Positions 10,872-22,971 are shown, counted from the stretch's first letter. The stretch: DNA of 52,270 nt from Acidithiobacillus sp. (GCF_023255755.1 NZ_JAGDVS010000164.1:1-52270); one strand, 5' to 3'. The notes: a model not told the origin generated them from the letters alone. Program-made: numbers and translations.

Positions 10872-11398
10872 TTGCCTGGATCAGTATTGGCAGCAACCTG
10901 GGCCTGCCCGTGGCACAGGCGCGGCATGCGCTGGAGGCCCTGGCCGCTGTACCGGAAAGCACCCTCCTGTGGCAGTCCCATCTCTACCAGACGGCACCCG
11001 TGGGTGGTGTCACCCAGCCTGCGTTCATCAATGCGGTCGCCCGGCTGCAAACGGCATTGCAACCCCGCGCCCTCCTCAGTCACCTGCAAACCCTGGAGGC
11101 AGCAGCGGGACGCTGCCGCGCCGAGGAAATTTACTGGGGTCCGCGGGTGCTGGACCTCGATCTGCTGAGCTACGGGACTACCCGTTCCACGGATCCGGAA
11201 CTCATCCTACCCCATCCCCGCCTGCACGAGCGAGCCTTCGTGCTCATCCCCCTTGCCGAGTTTGATCCGGAACTGGTCATTCCCGGCTGCGGGCGCATCG
11301 CCGACCACCTGTCCGCCGTGGCTGGGCAATCCATCACCCGTATTCCTGACAACATTCAGGAAACGTCCGTGCACAACACCCGTTCCGCCCAGGCATGA
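10868..11398 (+). CDS. folK: 2-amino-4-hydroxy-6-hydroxymethyldihydropteridine pyrophosphokinase
   Basis: AWISIGSNLG, GPRVLDLDLLSYG, LILPHPRLHERAFVLIPLAEFDP; GTG start overlapping the upstream stop. Confidence 0.96.
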   Translation: MIAWISIGSNLGLPVAQARHALEALAAVPESTLLWQSHLYQTAPVGGVTQPAFINAVARLQTALQPRALLSHLQTLEAAAGRCRAEEIYWGPRVLDLDLLSYGTTRSTDPELILPHPRLHERAFVLIPLAEFDPELVIPGCGRIADHLSAVAGQSITRIPDNIQETSVHNTRSAQA

Positions 11399-11571
11399 CC
11401 AATCCCCGCATCATCAGTGCGGCTTACCGTGCGTGGGAGGCTGACTATTCCTTGCCCTGCCTGGATATCGACTCGGCGCAGGTGGATTTTGTCTACGATC
11501 CGCGGCACACTGAGCAACTGATCGACGCCGTCAGATATCGGCTGAAAAAGGCTGAGGAACAAGATGCATAA
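11395..11571 (+). CDS. Small ORF (58 aa) linking folK and panB
   Basis: [61 protein letters not shown] overlaps folK stop (ATGA), stop overlaps panB start. Below the ORF-track length cut-off. Confidence 0.5.
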   Translation: MTNPRIISAAYRAWEADYSLPCLDIDSAQVDFVYDPRHTEQLIDAVRYRLKKAEEQDA

Positions 11572-12349
11572 GAAAATTGCCCGCTGGGTGCAGGACAAAA
11601 AAAACGGCATCAGACGCGCCGTGGTTACGGCCTATGACTATCCCTTCGCCCGTTTCGCGGCGGAGGCGGGGGTGCATGGCATACTGGTAGGCGATTCTCT
11701 CGGCATGGTGGTCACCGGCGCCAACGACACCCTCAGTGTTACGTTGGAGCAGATGGCCTATCACACCCGGATGGTGGCGCGAGGAGCAGGTGACTGCCTG
11801 ATATTTGCTGACCTACCCTTCGGGACCTACGAAAAGGGTCCGGAGCAGGCCTGGGATGCAGCGGTAGCCCTGCTGCGCGCCGGTGCCGATGTCATCAAGC
11901 TGGAAGGTGGTGCGGAGATGGCGCCTACGGTGGCCTTCTGCGCGGAACGGGGCGTCAATATCTGCGCCCATATCGGCCTGACCCCCCAGCGGGTGCGGCA
12001 ATGGGGTGGTTTTCAGCGGCAGGGTACCGACGCGGACAGTGCGCGCCGCTTGCAGACTGATGCCGGAGCACTGGCGGAAGCGGGTGCCCGCTTCGTCGTT
12101 TTGGAAGCGGTCCCCGATGCGTTGGCGGCGAACATTACCCGCGATATCACCATACCCACGATCGGCATCGGGGCCGGGCCGGATACGGATGCCCAGGTGC
12201 TGGTGATGCACGACCTGCTGGGGCTTGGCGCGGAAAGCCCACCCTTTGCCCGGCGCTATATCGAAGGCGGCCAGATCATGCGGGATGCCCTCGCCGAATA
12301 TGTGCAAGACGTGGGCAACGTCCAGTTCCCGCCACGTCGCAAGCGCTGA
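11564..12349 (+). CDS. panB: 3-methyl-2-oxobutanoate hydroxymethyltransferase
   Basis: [73 protein letters not shown]. Confidence 0.98.
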   Translation: MHKKIARWVQDKKNGIRRAVVTAYDYPFARFAAEAGVHGILVGDSLGMVVTGANDTLSVTLEQMAYHTRMVARGAGDCLIFADLPFGTYEKGPEQAWDAAVALLRAGADVIKLEGGAEMAPTVAFCAERGVNICAHIGLTPQRVRQWGGFQRQGTDADSARRLQTDAGALAEAGARFVVLEAVPDALAANITRDITIPTIGIGAGPDTDAQVLVMHDLLGLGAESPPFARRYIEGGQIMRDALAEYVQDVGNVQFPPRRKR

Positions 12350-12350
12350 A

Positions 12351-13187
12351 ATGGCGATCTTCAAAGATATCAACAGCCTGCGCCATTGGCGCCAAAGTCT
12401 GCGTGGCCCCCTGGCCCTGGTGCCCACCATGGGCAACCTGCACGATGGGCATCTCGCGCTGGTGAAACTCGCCGCCACCCGAGCCGAACAGGTGCTGGTC
12501 AGCATCTACGTCAATCCCTTGCAATTCGGGCCCCGGGAAGACTTTGCAAACTACCCGCGCACCCTTGGCCGGGACTTGCAGCGTCTGCACGACGCTGGCT
12601 GCCAGACCGTATTTACCCCGGATGACGGACTGATGTATCCGCGGGGACGCCAGGATATCAGCATCGTTATGCCACCACGCAGCCTGAGCAAGGTGCTTTG
12701 CGGCGCCAGTCGTCCCGGCCATTTTGCCGGGGTCTGTACCGTACTCGGCAAACTATTGCACATAGTCGCGCCAGAAATCCTCCTGCTCGGCGAAAAGGAC
12801 TATCAGCAACTGCGCATTGTTCAGCAGATGGTGGCCGATCTGAACCTCAACGTGCAGGTCTTGCCGGGCCCCTTACAGAGAGAGGCAGACGGGCTCGCAT
12901 ACAGCTCGCGCAACACCTTTTTGAACCCGGCAGAGCGGCAGGTTGCTCCGCTGCTCGCGCAAACGCTGTTCGATCTCGCCCGACGCAGCACCAGCGCAGC
13001 GGATATCGCAAGCCTCACGACAGAAGGCTGGGAAAGGCTGGAGCAAGCCGGTTTTTTGCCGGACTATCTGGAGTTGTGCGATGCCCAGACTTTGCAGGCA
13101 CTTGACGTTCCGCAGCCTGATGCGCGCTGGTTCGGGGCTGCACGGCTGGGGCAGACTCGGCTCATCGACAATGTTATAGTTCCTTGA
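12351..13187 (+). CDS. panC: Pantoate--beta-alanine ligase
   Basis: [53 protein letters not shown]. Confidence 0.98.
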   Translation: MAIFKDINSLRHWRQSLRGPLALVPTMGNLHDGHLALVKLAATRAEQVLVSIYVNPLQFGPREDFANYPRTLGRDLQRLHDAGCQTVFTPDDGLMYPRGRQDISIVMPPRSLSKVLCGASRPGHFAGVCTVLGKLLHIVAPEILLLGEKDYQQLRIVQQMVADLNLNVQVLPGPLQREADGLAYSSRNTFLNPAERQVAPLLAQTLFDLARRSTSAADIASLTTEGWERLEQAGFLPDYLELCDAQTLQALDVPQPDARWFGAARLGQTRLIDNVIVP

Positions 13188-16100
13188 TGAACACTCGCCT
13201 GCGCGAAATTCCTTACAACTACACCTCGTTTTCAGACGCCGAGATCGTGTGCCGCCTGATCGGGATGAATGCCTGGCGGATACTGGAAGACCTGCGCGAA
13301 CAGCGGGTCACTGGACGCTCTGCACGGATGCTCTTTGAAGTGCTGGGCGATCTCTGGGTGGTGCAGCGCAATCCTTACATCCAGGATGATTTGGCGAAGG
13401 ATCGGCATCGCCGTCAGGCCCTCTGGGACGCTCTGGCACATCGCTTGAACGATATTACTGAGCGCGCTGAGGGCAATCCGCTGGTGATTCGTCTGCTGGA
13501 GAGCGCTCGCGTCGCGGTGAGTAGCTTTACGCAGCAATTTGATGAGGATCTGGCCCTGCGCAAGAAAGCGGAGCGCAGCCTGCTCAAAATCACCGCAAGA
13601 GATAATGTCGACTTCAGCGCCTATGCCCGCGTCGCTCATGTCACTGACGCCTCCGACTGGCGTGTGGAATTACCCTTTGTCGTCCTTTATCCCGCCGACG
13701 AGCCCGAAGTGCAGCGCATGGTGGCCGCTTGCCGCGAAATTGGGCTATCCATCATCCCGCGCGGTGGTGGCACCGGCTATACCGGCGGTGCCATTCCGCT
13801 GCGCCGCCACTGCGCGGTCATCAATACCGAAAAGCTGGAACAAATGTCGGTGATCGAAATGGTCACGCCACAGGGCCTGAACACCAGCGTCCCCAGCATC
13901 TTTGCGGGTGCAGGTGTGGTCACCAAGGTCGTGGCCGATGCGGCCGATGCGGCAGGCCTCGTCTTTGCCGTCGATCCCACATCCATGGACGCCTCCACCA
14001 TCGGCGGAAATATCGCCATGAATGCGGGGGGCAAGAAGGCTGTGCTCTGGGGTACGGCCCTCGACAACCTGCTTTCCTGGCGCATGGTGACCCCCGATGG
14101 GAATTGGCTGGAAGTGGAACGCATGGACCATAATCTCGGCAAGATTCACGACCAGCCGGTGGTCCGTTTCCGCCTGAATCGCTTTGCCACCGACGGGCAT
14201 ACGTCGCTCGGGGAGTCGGAAGTGCTCACCCTGCCCGGTGCCAGCTTCCGCAAGGCCGGGCTGGGCAAGGATGTCACCGATAAGTTTCTCGGCGGTCTGC
14301 CAGGCATCCAGAAGGAAGGCTGCGACGGCATTATCACCTCCGGACGCTTCCTGCTCCATCAGATGCCAGCCCATGTGCGCACGGTCTGCCTGGAGTTTTA
14401 TGGCACCGATCTGGATGCCGCGGTACCAGCCATCGTCGAAGTGAAATCCTACGTGGAGGGGTTGGGGCATGTCCTGCTCACTGGTCTGGAGCACCTGGAC
14501 GAGCGCTATCTCAAAGCCATCAAGTACAGCAACAAGGCCCCCCGCCACGAACGCCCGAAGATGCTGCTGCTCGCGGATATCGCCAGCGATGACCCCGATG
14601 CAGCGGGTGCGGCGGCAGCGGCGGTAGTACGTATTGCCAACGCCCGAGGTGGTGAGGGCTTTGTCGCCACTACGCCCGAGTCAAGACGCCGATTCTGGGC
14701 CGACCGCAGCCGCACCGCCGCCATTTCCGCCCATACCAATGCTTTCAAAATCAATGAAGATGTGGTCATTCCTCTGGAGAGGCTGGCGGAGTATAGCCGC
14801 GCGGTCGAGCGTATCAATATCGAGCAGTCCATCAGCAGTAAATTGGCCAGCCTCAGCGCACTGGAGGAATATGTCTCCGGTGATCTCGCAGAAATCCGCA
14901 AAGCTAAGGATTATGAAGAAAGCAGTGAAGATCAGGCCATCGTCGACGCCAAAAAATCCGCCGCCAGGGCGTTGATTGGCGATACACGTCAGCGCTGGCA
15001 ATCTCTGCTGGAGAAACTGGATATACTGGCTATGGAGCATCCGGAACTGCTGGATGCACACATGCTGTCCGCCGTGCATCCCAATGACACCCTGGCCGGT
15101 CTCCTACTACGCGGTGCCCTGCGCGTCAGTTACCGTGAGCACGTCGGCAAGCCGCTGGAGGCGCTGTTCGCTGGCGATGCATTTGCTGCCGTGCGGTCGC
15201 GTATCCGCGAGATCCATGCAGAAGTACGCCGTGCCCGTCTTTTTGTCGCCCTGCACATGCACGCCGGCGATGGCAATATCCACACTAACATCCCGGTGCT
15301 CTCCAGCGACTACGCCATGCTCCACGAGGCCGACAGGGTGGTGGACCGGATTATGGCCATCGCCCAGAAACTGGGTGGCGTCATCTCAGGCGAGCACGGC
15401 ATCGGCATCACCAAGATGCGCTGGATGGAACCGGAAAAGATTGCTGCTTTCGCGGCTTATAAGGCCAAAGTGGACCCGGACAGCCTCTTCAATCCGGGCA
15501 AGCTGCTGGCGGGCTCCGGGCTGGAAACTGCCTATACGCCCTCTTTACAACTGGTGGAACAGGAAGCGCTGTTGCTGGAAGCCAGCGAACTGGGTGCCCT
15601 CAATCGTGAGATCAAGGACTGTCTGCGTTGCGGCAAATGCAAGCCGGTCTGCATGACCCATATCCCCCGCGCCAATCTGCTCTACTCGCCGCGCGACAAG
15701 ATCCTTGCCACCGGCCTGCTCATCGAGGCCTTTCTCTATGAGGAGCAGACGCGGCGTGGCGTCTCTCAGCAACATTTTGCCGCCCTCAACGATGTGGCCG
15801 ACCATTGCACCACCTGCCACAAGTGCGAGACGCCCTGCCCGGTGGATATTGACTTCGGCAAGGTCTCCATTCACATGCGTAACATACTCCGGGCGCGGGG
15901 TGAGAAATCCTTTAATCTCGGCACGCGCTTGGCCATGAGCTATCTCAATGCCACAGAGCCCGGCAAAGTCCACCTCTTACGGCGGGGCGTGCTGCAAAGC
16001 GCCTACAATGCGCAGGCCATCGCCCATAAAATCGTCAAACCACTGCTGCCCAAGGGGCCACCACCGGCCACCACCGGCAAGGCCCCGCTACGCGCCGAGG

Positions 16101-17020
16101 TCATCCACTTCCTGCGCAAACCGCTGCCTACGGACATGGGCGTGCAGACCATGCGCCAGCTTCTCGCCATTGTCGATGACAAGACCGTCCCCATCATCCG
16201 CGACAGCGCCAAAGTCACCGACGAGAGTGATGCGGTGTTCTATTTCCCCGGTTGCGGCAGTGAGCGGCTCTTCAGCCAGATTGGTCTGGCGACACTGGCC
16301 ATGTTGCATCATGTCGGCGCGCAAACCGTATTGCCACCCGGCTACCTCTGCTGCGGCTATCCACAAACGGCGGGCGGTCATGAAGACAAGGGGCAGGAAA
16401 TCTCCGTGCGCAATCAGGTGCTCTTTCATCGCGTGGCGAACACGCTGAACTACCTGGATATCAAGACCGTGATCCTGTCCTGCGGCACCTGCATGGATCA
16501 ATTGCTGCAATACCAGTTCCAGCAGATCTTTCCCGGCTGCCGTCTGCTGGATATCCATGAGTACCTGATGGAAAAGGGCGTCGCTCTGGAAGGCGTAGAG
16601 GGTGTGCAGTATCTCTACCACGACCCCTGCCACAGCCCCATGAAAACCCACAAGCCCCAGGCCGTGGCGTCACAACTGCTCGGGCAACAGGTACTGGACT
16701 CTGCCCGCTGCTGTGGAGAGGCGGGTACCCTGGCCAGCAGCCGCCCGGATATTGCCACCCAGCTCCGTTTCCGTAAGGAAGAGGTACTCAAGGAAGGCAT
16801 CCTGCAGCTCACCGGCAGCCTGCGTGCGGAGAATGGCAACGTCAAGCTGCTCACCAGTTGCCCCGCCTGTCAACAGGGCCTGGAGCGTTACCGCGAAGAT
16901 ACGGGTCTCGACACCGATTACATTGTCGTCGAACTGGCACGTAAAATCCTCGGCGCACAGTGGCAACGGGGTTTTATCGACGCCGCTCGCCAGGGGGGTA
17001 TTGAGCGAGTCTTGCTCTGA
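13187..17020 (+). CDS. DUF3683-type FAD/FMN-binding oxidoreductase with 4Fe-4S and CCG domains
   Basis: 1277 aa: FAD_binding_4 ([16 protein letters not shown]), FAD-oxidase C ([26 protein letters not shown]), ferredoxin ([25 protein letters not shown]), CCG motifs ([16 protein letters not shown]). Confidence 0.93.
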   Translation: MNTRLREIPYNYTSFSDAEIVCRLIGMNAWRILEDLREQRVTGRSARMLFEVLGDLWVVQRNPYIQDDLAKDRHRRQALWDALAHRLNDITERAEGNPLVIRLLESARVAVSSFTQQFDEDLALRKKAERSLLKITARDNVDFSAYARVAHVTDASDWRVELPFVVLYPADEPEVQRMVAACREIGLSIIPRGGGTGYTGGAIPLRRHCAVINTEKLEQMSVIEMVTPQGLNTSVPSIFAGAGVVTKVVADAADAAGLVFAVDPTSMDASTIGGNIAMNAGGKKAVLWGTALDNLLSWRMVTPDGNWLEVERMDHNLGKIHDQPVVRFRLNRFATDGHTSLGESEVLTLPGASFRKAGLGKDVTDKFLGGLPGIQKEGCDGIITSGRFLLHQMPAHVRTVCLEFYGTDLDAAVPAIVEVKSYVEGLGHVLLTGLEHLDERYLKAIKYSNKAPRHERPKMLLLADIASDDPDAAGAAAAAVVRIANARGGEGFVATTPESRRRFWADRSRTAAISAHTNAFKINEDVVIPLERLAEYSRAVERINIEQSISSKLASLSALEEYVSGDLAEIRKAKDYEESSEDQAIVDAKKSAARALIGDTRQRWQSLLEKLDILAMEHPELLDAHMLSAVHPNDTLAGLLLRGALRVSYREHVGKPLEALFAGDAFAAVRSRIREIHAEVRRARLFVALHMHAGDGNIHTNIPVLSSDYAMLHEADRVVDRIMAIAQKLGGVISGEHGIGITKMRWMEPEKIAAFAAYKAKVDPDSLFNPGKLLAGSGLETAYTPSLQLVEQEALLLEASELGALNREIKDCLRCGKCKPVCMTHIPRANLLYSPRDKILATGLLIEAFLYEEQTRRGVSQQHFAALNDVADHCTTCHKCETPCPVDIDFGKVSIHMRNILRARGEKSFNLGTRLAMSYLNATEPGKVHLLRRGVLQSAYNAQAIAHKIVKPLLPKGPPPATTGKAPLRAEVIHFLRKPLPTDMGVQTMRQLLAIVDDKTVPIIRDSAKVTDESDAVFYFPGCGSERLFSQIGLATLAMLHHVGAQTVLPPGYLCCGYPQTAGGHEDKGQEISVRNQVLFHRVANTLNYLDIKTVILSCGTCMDQLLQYQFQQIFPGCRLLDIHEYLMEKGVALEGVEGVQYLYHDPCHSPMKTHKPQAVASQLLGQQVLDSARCCGEAGTLASSRPDIATQLRFRKEEVLKEGILQLTGSLRAENGNVKLLTSCPACQQGLERYREDTGLDTDYIVVELARKILGAQWQRGFIDAARQGGIERVLL

Positions 17021-17703
17021 TGGCCGCCAACCCGCCACCCCAGCGACTGGGCAAACCGGACCGTTCCATGCACCTGCTCTCGGCCACTTCCGGGGCGGCG
17101 GATATCGTCGCTTTCCTGAAGTTTCATATGGTGTTCACCTCGGCAATGACCGGCAACCTCGCCCTCTTCGGCATCGCCATCGGCCAGGGACATCTGCTTT
17201 CCGCGACCCACTCCCTCTCCGCGCTACTGGGATTCGTGACCGGGGTGGCCATCGCCGCACTCTGGAAAGAACGTCTCCTCGGCTTGCGCTGGATACTGGG
17301 ACTGGAAGTTATCTTTCTCCTGTCATACGCACTCTGCTGGCTACTCTGGGGTTTTCCACCAGAGGGCTTTCCCCTTTATGCGCTCATTCTATTCTCCGCC
17401 ATGAGCATGGGGTTGCAGAGTGTGGCGGCACGACTGGTGAATGTCGCCGGCGTACCATCCGTGGTTTTCACCAACACCCTGACCAGTATCGTGCTGACTT
17501 TCATTCAAAGCCTGCACAAACGCCTTCCTCTGCCATTTGCCCTACGCCAGCAATTTACTGCCTTACTAGCCTATCTCGGGGGCGCCGTGGTTTTTGCTTT
17601 TCTGCTGACGGACATACCGATACTGGCTATGACCCTGCCGGCCGTTTTGGTGGCCTTGGCCCTCTGGATGTACTGGCGCCCCGCAGCAGATGCGGCGAGC
17701 TGA
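17020..17703 (+). CDS. DUF1275 (YoaK-like) family membrane protein
   Basis: SGAADIVAFLKFHMVFTSAMTGNLALFGIAIGQG...GMQSV-like GLQSVAARLVNVAGVPSVVFTNTLTSIV; TGATG overlap with upstream gene. Confidence 0.85.
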   Translation: MAANPPPQRLGKPDRSMHLLSATSGAADIVAFLKFHMVFTSAMTGNLALFGIAIGQGHLLSATHSLSALLGFVTGVAIAALWKERLLGLRWILGLEVIFLLSYALCWLLWGFPPEGFPLYALILFSAMSMGLQSVAARLVNVAGVPSVVFTNTLTSIVLTFIQSLHKRLPLPFALRQQFTALLAYLGGAVVFAFLLTDIPILAMTLPAVLVALALWMYWRPAADAAS

Positions 17704-17719
17704 GGGCAAGCGCAGCCCT

Positions 17720-18109
17720 ATGGAAAGCTCCGCCACCGAGACACGTCCCGCACAAGCACCCCTTGACGGCGTGCTCGACCTGCACGCCTTCCGCCCGCAG
17801 GAGGTACCCGACCTGCTGCGCGAATATCTCCAGGCCTGCCGCGCCGCCCAAATCACGGAAATTCGTATCATCCATGGCAAGGGCAAAGGCGTGCTGCGCG
17901 AGACCGTTCACGCGCTGCTCCGCCGCGAGCCCATGGTCCGGAATTTCCGTCTGGCCAATGACCGCAGCAGTTGGGGCGCGACCCTGGTCGATATTTATCC
18001 GCCGGACGCACCCTTACCACCCCGCAGTTCACCGGCTTCAAAGGCGCGGGTGCCGGAATCCGCACCCGGCTGGTATCGCCTGCTACAACGCATTTTCGTC
18101 AAACGCTAA
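17720..18109 (+). CDS. Stand-alone Smr domain protein
   Basis: LDLHAFRPQEVPDLLREYLQACRAAQITEIRIIHGKGKGVLRETVHALLRREPMVRNFRLAN. Confidence 0.88.
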   Translation: MESSATETRPAQAPLDGVLDLHAFRPQEVPDLLREYLQACRAAQITEIRIIHGKGKGVLRETVHALLRREPMVRNFRLANDRSSWGATLVDIYPPDAPLPPRSSPASKARVPESAPGWYRLLQRIFVKR

Positions 18110-18117
18110 GGACAAAT

Positions 18118-18744
18118 ATGGCTCAGGAGGGCGTCAGCAAATTTCACCTGGACTGGCAGGCCGGTCCCGTCATCGCCTGCGCAGAGCGGGCCATTCTCGG
18201 TCATTGGCGCGACGTACTATATGTCCGCGGCCTGATCGGCGCCGATCCCGCCCGTTACGACGGCATCGGTTTTGGCAATGTGAGTTGTCGTTGCTACGGC
18301 GGTTTTCTGATCACCGCCACCCAGACCGGCCACCTCGCCACGTTGGCACCGGAGCATTTCTGTCAGGTGACCCGCTGGGATATCGTCCACAACCAGATCT
18401 GGGCCAAAGGACCACAGCCGCCCTCCTCTGAAGCCCTCAGCCATGCGGCCTGCTATGACGCCCATCCGGAAATTCGCTGGGTCTTCCACATTCACGATCC
18501 GCTGCTCTGGCAACAGACCGCGGCCCTGGGGTTACCGGCCACTCCGCTCGATGCTGAATATGGCACCCCCGCCATGGCCTTGGCCGTATTTCATCTCGCC
18601 AGACAGGGGCGGTTACCCCTGCTCATCCGGATGGCCGGTCACGAAGACGGGCTCATCGCCGCGGGCCACAGCGCCGCAGAGACTGGCGCCGTGCTATTAA
18701 ACGCCGTTACCGAAGCTCAGGCCTCCAGCGCCTTGCGCAGATAA
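18118..18744 (+). CDS. Class II aldolase/adducin family protein
   Basis: YDGIGFGNVSCRCYGGFLITATQTGHL, HAACYDAHPEIRWVFHIHDPLLW, RMAGHEDGLIAAG. Confidence 0.85.
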   Translation: MAQEGVSKFHLDWQAGPVIACAERAILGHWRDVLYVRGLIGADPARYDGIGFGNVSCRCYGGFLITATQTGHLATLAPEHFCQVTRWDIVHNQIWAKGPQPPSSEALSHAACYDAHPEIRWVFHIHDPLLWQQTAALGLPATPLDAEYGTPAMALAVFHLARQGRLPLLIRMAGHEDGLIAAGHSAAETGAVLLNAVTEAQASSALRR

Positions 18745-19379
18745 ACGTCCATATCGGTAAGGTTATTCAGGGCCCAGCGTCGGTAATCATCGGGCAGATC
18801 GGCAATCTTCACGCCCTTGTGCTTGCCGAAAGGCATCGTCTCGGGAATCCGTGCGCGCTCGCTGAACTCCCATAAATCTTCCCAGGAATTGGGCCGCACC
18901 GAGAGGATGACCTTATTCAGAAGAATCCGGCAAAATTTCACGTCCGCCAGTGCCGAGTGGGCGTTTTTGAGGTTATCCCGGGTTTTGTGCTTATCCTTGC
19001 TGAAGTGATACATCAATGCCGACTGGGAATGGCTATCCACCTCGGGCCAGAGCTTGCGGGTCATGGCATAAGTGCAGATACGTTTGACGTCCGGCTTGCC
19101 GATGACGCCCCAGTCATAATCAATGCTGTGGCCGACGAGATACCCTGTGTCTTCGGGCAACTGAAAGCTGCTGGCGGGCGGGCTTTCCAGCAGATCTTCC
19201 TCGAGAATATGGTGTACCGCCATCGCTCCCATCTCAATGGGCTTGGCCGGTCGGTAACGCTGCACGAATTGTTCCTCCACCTCCAGCGTTTTCAGATCGC
19301 TCACCGCCAGCCAGGCTGCCTCAATCAGATCAGGCTCCACACGGCCCGTCGTTTCGGTATCAAAAATCAATGCGCGCAT
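18717..19379 (-). CDS. 3'-5' exonuclease (DnaQ/ExoX-like) with DUF3820-like C-terminus
   Basis: MRALIFDTETTGRVEPDLIEAAWL, VGHSIDYDW, NAHSALADVKFC; C-terminal MPFGKHKGVKIADLPDDYRRWAL. Converges on and overlaps the aldolase gene. Confidence 0.88.
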   Translation of the reverse strand: MRALIFDTETTGRVEPDLIEAAWLAVSDLKTLEVEEQFVQRYRPAKPIEMGAMAVHHILEEDLLESPPASSFQLPEDTGYLVGHSIDYDWGVIGKPDVKRICTYAMTRKLWPEVDSHSQSALMYHFSKDKHKTRDNLKNAHSALADVKFCRILLNKVILSVRPNSWEDLWEFSERARIPETMPFGKHKGVKIADLPDDYRRWALNNLTDMDVYLRKALEA

Positions 19380-19609
19380 GCAAAACCTCATCCCGGATCC
19401 GGCGAAAAGATGCAGGGTAAATGCCTGCTTCGCAATGGGCAAGCGCCAATGCCCGGTGGAACCCTACGGAAAACACAACATCTCATTGTTTGTACGAGTA
19501 CTTTATCCAGACGTTGCTTTTTTCATCCAGCAACCCCATTCATAAAGAGAGGAGCAAAAAAACATAATTTACGTTATCATGCCAGCGTGTTCGTTCACAG
19601 GAGTCAGAC

Positions 19610-20302
19610 ATGAACCAGAATCAGAACCCATACCAGTTTCCGGACAGTATGAATCCGGCGGGGGCCAGCAGAGGCACATCTATCGGCGCACTCATGGGCA
19701 AAACCTATGCGCTGCTCGCGGCCACGCTCGTGGTGTCTGCCATTGCCTCTGTGTATGGCATGCACTCGGCATTCGCCTACCAGCATCCCTTCATCCTGAT
19801 GATCGGCTCCTTCGCCCTGCTCTTTGCAGTGCAGTACACTGGCGCCCACCGCAGTCCCTTTGCGGTTCCGCTGGTTTTCCTGTTCGCCGGTGGCATGGGC
19901 ATGATGATGGGTCCGGCCATTGAGATGTATCTGCGGATGCCGGGTGGCGCCTCAATCATCGCCGAGGCCTTGGGTACTACCGCAGCCATGTTTGTTGGAC
20001 TGTCCGCGTATGCCCTGACCACCCGACGGGATTTCAGCAACATCGGCGGCTTCCTGATCACCGGCCTGGTGCTGGCCATCGTGGTCTCTTTGCTGAACAT
20101 GTTCCTGTTCCATATCCCCGCGTTGCAACTGGCCATTGCTGGCGTGCTGGTACTGGTCTTCAGCGGCCTGATCCTTTTTGACACCCAGCGCATGATCCGC
20201 GGCGGCATTCAGGAGCCGGTCCTGCTGGTGGTCGGGCTTTATCTGGACATCATCAACCTCTTCATGGCGTTGCTCGAAATCTTTGGGGGCAGTCGCGATT
20301 GA
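19610..20302 (+). CDS. Bax inhibitor-1/YccA family protein
   Basis: MGKTYALLAATLVVSAIASVYGM..., multiple TM segments, ILFDTQRMIRGGIQEPVLLVVGLYLDIINLFMALLEIFG. Confidence 0.93.
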   Translation: MNQNQNPYQFPDSMNPAGASRGTSIGALMGKTYALLAATLVVSAIASVYGMHSAFAYQHPFILMIGSFALLFAVQYTGAHRSPFAVPLVFLFAGGMGMMMGPAIEMYLRMPGGASIIAEALGTTAAMFVGLSAYALTTRRDFSNIGGFLITGLVLAIVVSLLNMFLFHIPALQLAIAGVLVLVFSGLILFDTQRMIRGGIQEPVLLVVGLYLDIINLFMALLEIFGGSRD

Positions 20303-20308
20303 TTACCG

Positions 20309-20342
20309 CGTCCTTCCTGCATCGGTGGGAAGGACGATTTTC
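20309..20342 (+). terminator. Probable rho-independent terminator
   Basis: CGTCCTTCC-N10-GGAAGGACG followed by ATTTTCT downstream of the BI-1 gene. Confidence 0.5.
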
Positions 20343-20417
20343 TGAAAGCATGGCAAGCACTATTTGCCATGTCGCCACCGGGGATGTCAGACATCGCCTT
20401 TTCCCGTTTTATAAACC

Positions 20418-22958
20418 ATGACTGATTCCACCTCTCTGCAAAACCACACCCCCATGATGCGCCAGTATTTCGGGCTGAAGGAACAATGCCCGGATGCGCT
20501 GCTTTTCTATCGCATGGGGGATTTCTACGAGCTATTCTTTGACGATGCTGAAAAAGCCGCCCGCCTTCTCGGCATCACCCTCACCAGCCGCGGACAGAGC
20601 GCAGGACAGGCTATTCCTATGGCGGGGGTACCCGTCCAGAGCATAGATGGCTATCTCGCGAAACTGGTGCGTCTGGGCGAACGGGTGGCCATCGGTGAGC
20701 AGATTGGCGATCCGGCCACCGCCAAAGGTCCTGTGGAACGCGCCATCGTGCGGGTCATCACCCCCGGTACCATCATTGACGGTGCCTTATTGGATGCCGG
20801 CCAGGAGCCTCTGCTCCTGGCCCTCTGTCCGGACGGTCCGCGTTGTGGCCTGGCCTGGCTGGATGCCGCCGGAGGACGCCTCATGGTGAGTGAGGTAGCC
20901 GACACCGCCATCGCAGATACCATAGCGCGGCGTCCCGTCGCAGAAATCATTGCCCCGGAAGAGACGTCGCTTCCAGTCGGAATCGACCCGCAAAAATTGC
21001 AACTCCTGGAGAAAACCGGCTTTCAAACTCGGCGCACCGAGGCAGTACTTGAACGCTATTTTGGGGGACGACTGGCGAGTTTCGGGTGCAATGACTGGCC
21101 CCTCGCCTTACGCGCCGCCGCCGCACTCCTGAATTATGCCGAGACCCAACTACGCAGCAGCCTGACCCAAGTTCAACGAATTCATCCGGAGCGCACTGAA
21201 GAAGAGCTCTATCTGGACGCGACCGCCTTGCGGGCATTGGAAGTGGTGGAAAGCCTACAAGGGAATGGTCCCACTTTGCTCACCTTGTTGCAAAAAACCC
21301 AGACGGCTATGGGCGCCCGCTTGCTCCGTCGCTGGCTTCTGCGACCACTACGCCAGGGACCCGTGCTTGCGGCCCGTCAGGAAGTCGTCGCAGCGCTCAT
21401 CCAAGGCAGCGGGCCGGTTGCCATTCAGAAGGCCTTGCACGGTATCGCGGACGCGGAACGCATTCTCACCCGCGTCGCCCTGAATAGGGCGAGCCCCCGT
21501 GATCTCGCCCAACTCCGCAGCACCTTGCAGGCGCTACCCACGCTGCGCGCCGCCTTCGAAGAAACAGGGCATCCTGCACTAACTGCTTATCAGGAGCGCA
21601 TACCGCTCTTTGCCGCCTTCCGCACACTGCTGGAAGAGTCCTTAGTGGATGCCCCGCCCATGACCCAGCGGGATGGTGGCTACATTCGTGCAGGCCACGA
21701 CGCCGAGTTAGATCGACTGCAGCAGCTCAGCCAGAATTTGCAGGAGGTGCTGCGTGATCTGGAACAGCAGGAACGCCAGCGCACCGGCATCGCCCAACTT
21801 AAAATCCAGTTCAACCGGGTGCATGGCTTTTACATCGAAATCAGCCGCAGCTACCAAGGACCCATTCCCGACGACTATCGCCGCCGCCAAACCACCAAGA
21901 ACGCGGAACGCTACATCAATGACGCCCTGAAAGTAATCGAAGATCAGGCTCTCTCGGCAGAGAGTCTGGCCCTGAGCCGCGAGCGCCTGCTCTTCATGCG
22001 AGTCCTGGAAGCGGCAGCCCCCGAAGTGCCGGCCCTGCAAGACGCCATGACCGCCGTCGCCGAACTGGACGGTCTCAGCACGCTGGCTGAACGCGCCATC
22101 ACCCTGCACTGGTATGCCCCGCATTTCGTCACAGAATCGGTTTTACATCTCCGCGACGGCCGCCATCCCGTCGTAGAAGCCCAGATCGGCAGTAATTTCG
22201 TGCCCAACGATCTCGATTTTGATAAAGAGCAGCGGATGCTGCTGATCACCGGTCCCAATATGGGCGGCAAATCCACCTACATGCGGCAAACAGCGCTCAT
22301 CGTCCTGCTCGCCCACATCGGCAGCTGGGTGCCTGCCCGCGAAGCCATCATTGGCCCCATCGACCAGATTTTTACCCGCATCGGTGCTGCCGACGATCTG
22401 GCCGGTGGTCGCTCCACCTTCATGGTGGAAATGAGCGAAACAGCGCGCATCCTCCATCTCGCTACGGCACAAAGCCTGGTGATCCTGGATGAAATCGGGC
22501 GGGGCACCGCCACTTATGACGGTCTCTCCATCGCCTGGGCCACGGCCGAAGCACTGGTGGAACGGGGCGCCTGCACGCTCTTCGCCACCCACTATTTTGA
22601 ATTGACGGAGATGGATCTTCCCGGCTTGCGTAACGCCCATCTCGATGCTTTGACACAAGGGGATCAGGTCGTATTCCTGCATCGGGTGGAGGGTGGCCCG
22701 TCCGCGCAGAGCTACGGACTGGCGGTTGCCAAGCTTGCCGGGATTCCTGACCCGGTCGTGCAACGCGCCCGCCATCGGCTCAGTCTACTGGAAGAAACCG
22801 CCCAGCAGCCAACCCGCAATACAGCGCCCGCCCAGTTGTCCCTCTTCCAGGCCGCTCCGCACCCGGCGGTGCATCGATTAAGTCAGATGGAACCGGACCA
22901 ACTCAGCCCCAGGCAGGCCTTGGATTTGCTCTACGCACTCAAAGAATTGGCGCGGTAA
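20418..22958 (+). CDS. mutS: DNA mismatch repair protein MutS
   Basis: [87 protein letters not shown]. Confidence 0.99.
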   Translation: MTDSTSLQNHTPMMRQYFGLKEQCPDALLFYRMGDFYELFFDDAEKAARLLGITLTSRGQSAGQAIPMAGVPVQSIDGYLAKLVRLGERVAIGEQIGDPATAKGPVERAIVRVITPGTIIDGALLDAGQEPLLLALCPDGPRCGLAWLDAAGGRLMVSEVADTAIADTIARRPVAEIIAPEETSLPVGIDPQKLQLLEKTGFQTRRTEAVLERYFGGRLASFGCNDWPLALRAAAALLNYAETQLRSSLTQVQRIHPERTEEELYLDATALRALEVVESLQGNGPTLLTLLQKTQTAMGARLLRRWLLRPLRQGPVLAARQEVVAALIQGSGPVAIQKALHGIADAERILTRVALNRASPRDLAQLRSTLQALPTLRAAFEETGHPALTAYQERIPLFAAFRTLLEESLVDAPPMTQRDGGYIRAGHDAELDRLQQLSQNLQEVLRDLEQQERQRTGIAQLKIQFNRVHGFYIEISRSYQGPIPDDYRRRQTTKNAERYINDALKVIEDQALSAESLALSRERLLFMRVLEAAAPEVPALQDAMTAVAELDGLSTLAERAITLHWYAPHFVTESVLHLRDGRHPVVEAQIGSNFVPNDLDFDKEQRMLLITGPNMGGKSTYMRQTALIVLLAHIGSWVPAREAIIGPIDQIFTRIGAADDLAGGRSTFMVEMSETARILHLATAQSLVILDEIGRGTATYDGLSIAWATAEALVERGACTLFATHYFELTEMDLPGLRNAHLDALTQGDQVVFLHRVEGGPSAQSYGLAVAKLAGIPDPVVQRARHRLSLLEETAQQPTRNTAPAQLSLFQAAPHPAVHRLSQMEPDQLSPRQALDLLYALKELAR

Positions 22959-22971
22959 ACCGGGTGATGAC

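Noticed and set aside
16050-16080. Direct repeat CCACCGGCCACCACCGGC
   Set aside because: Short Pro/Thr codon repeat inside a CDS linker; no sign of separate function.
16713-18431. 572-aa plus-strand ORF across four genes
   Set aside because: Alternative-frame read-through of DUF3683, DUF1275, Smr and aldolase genes, each with a better-supported frame.
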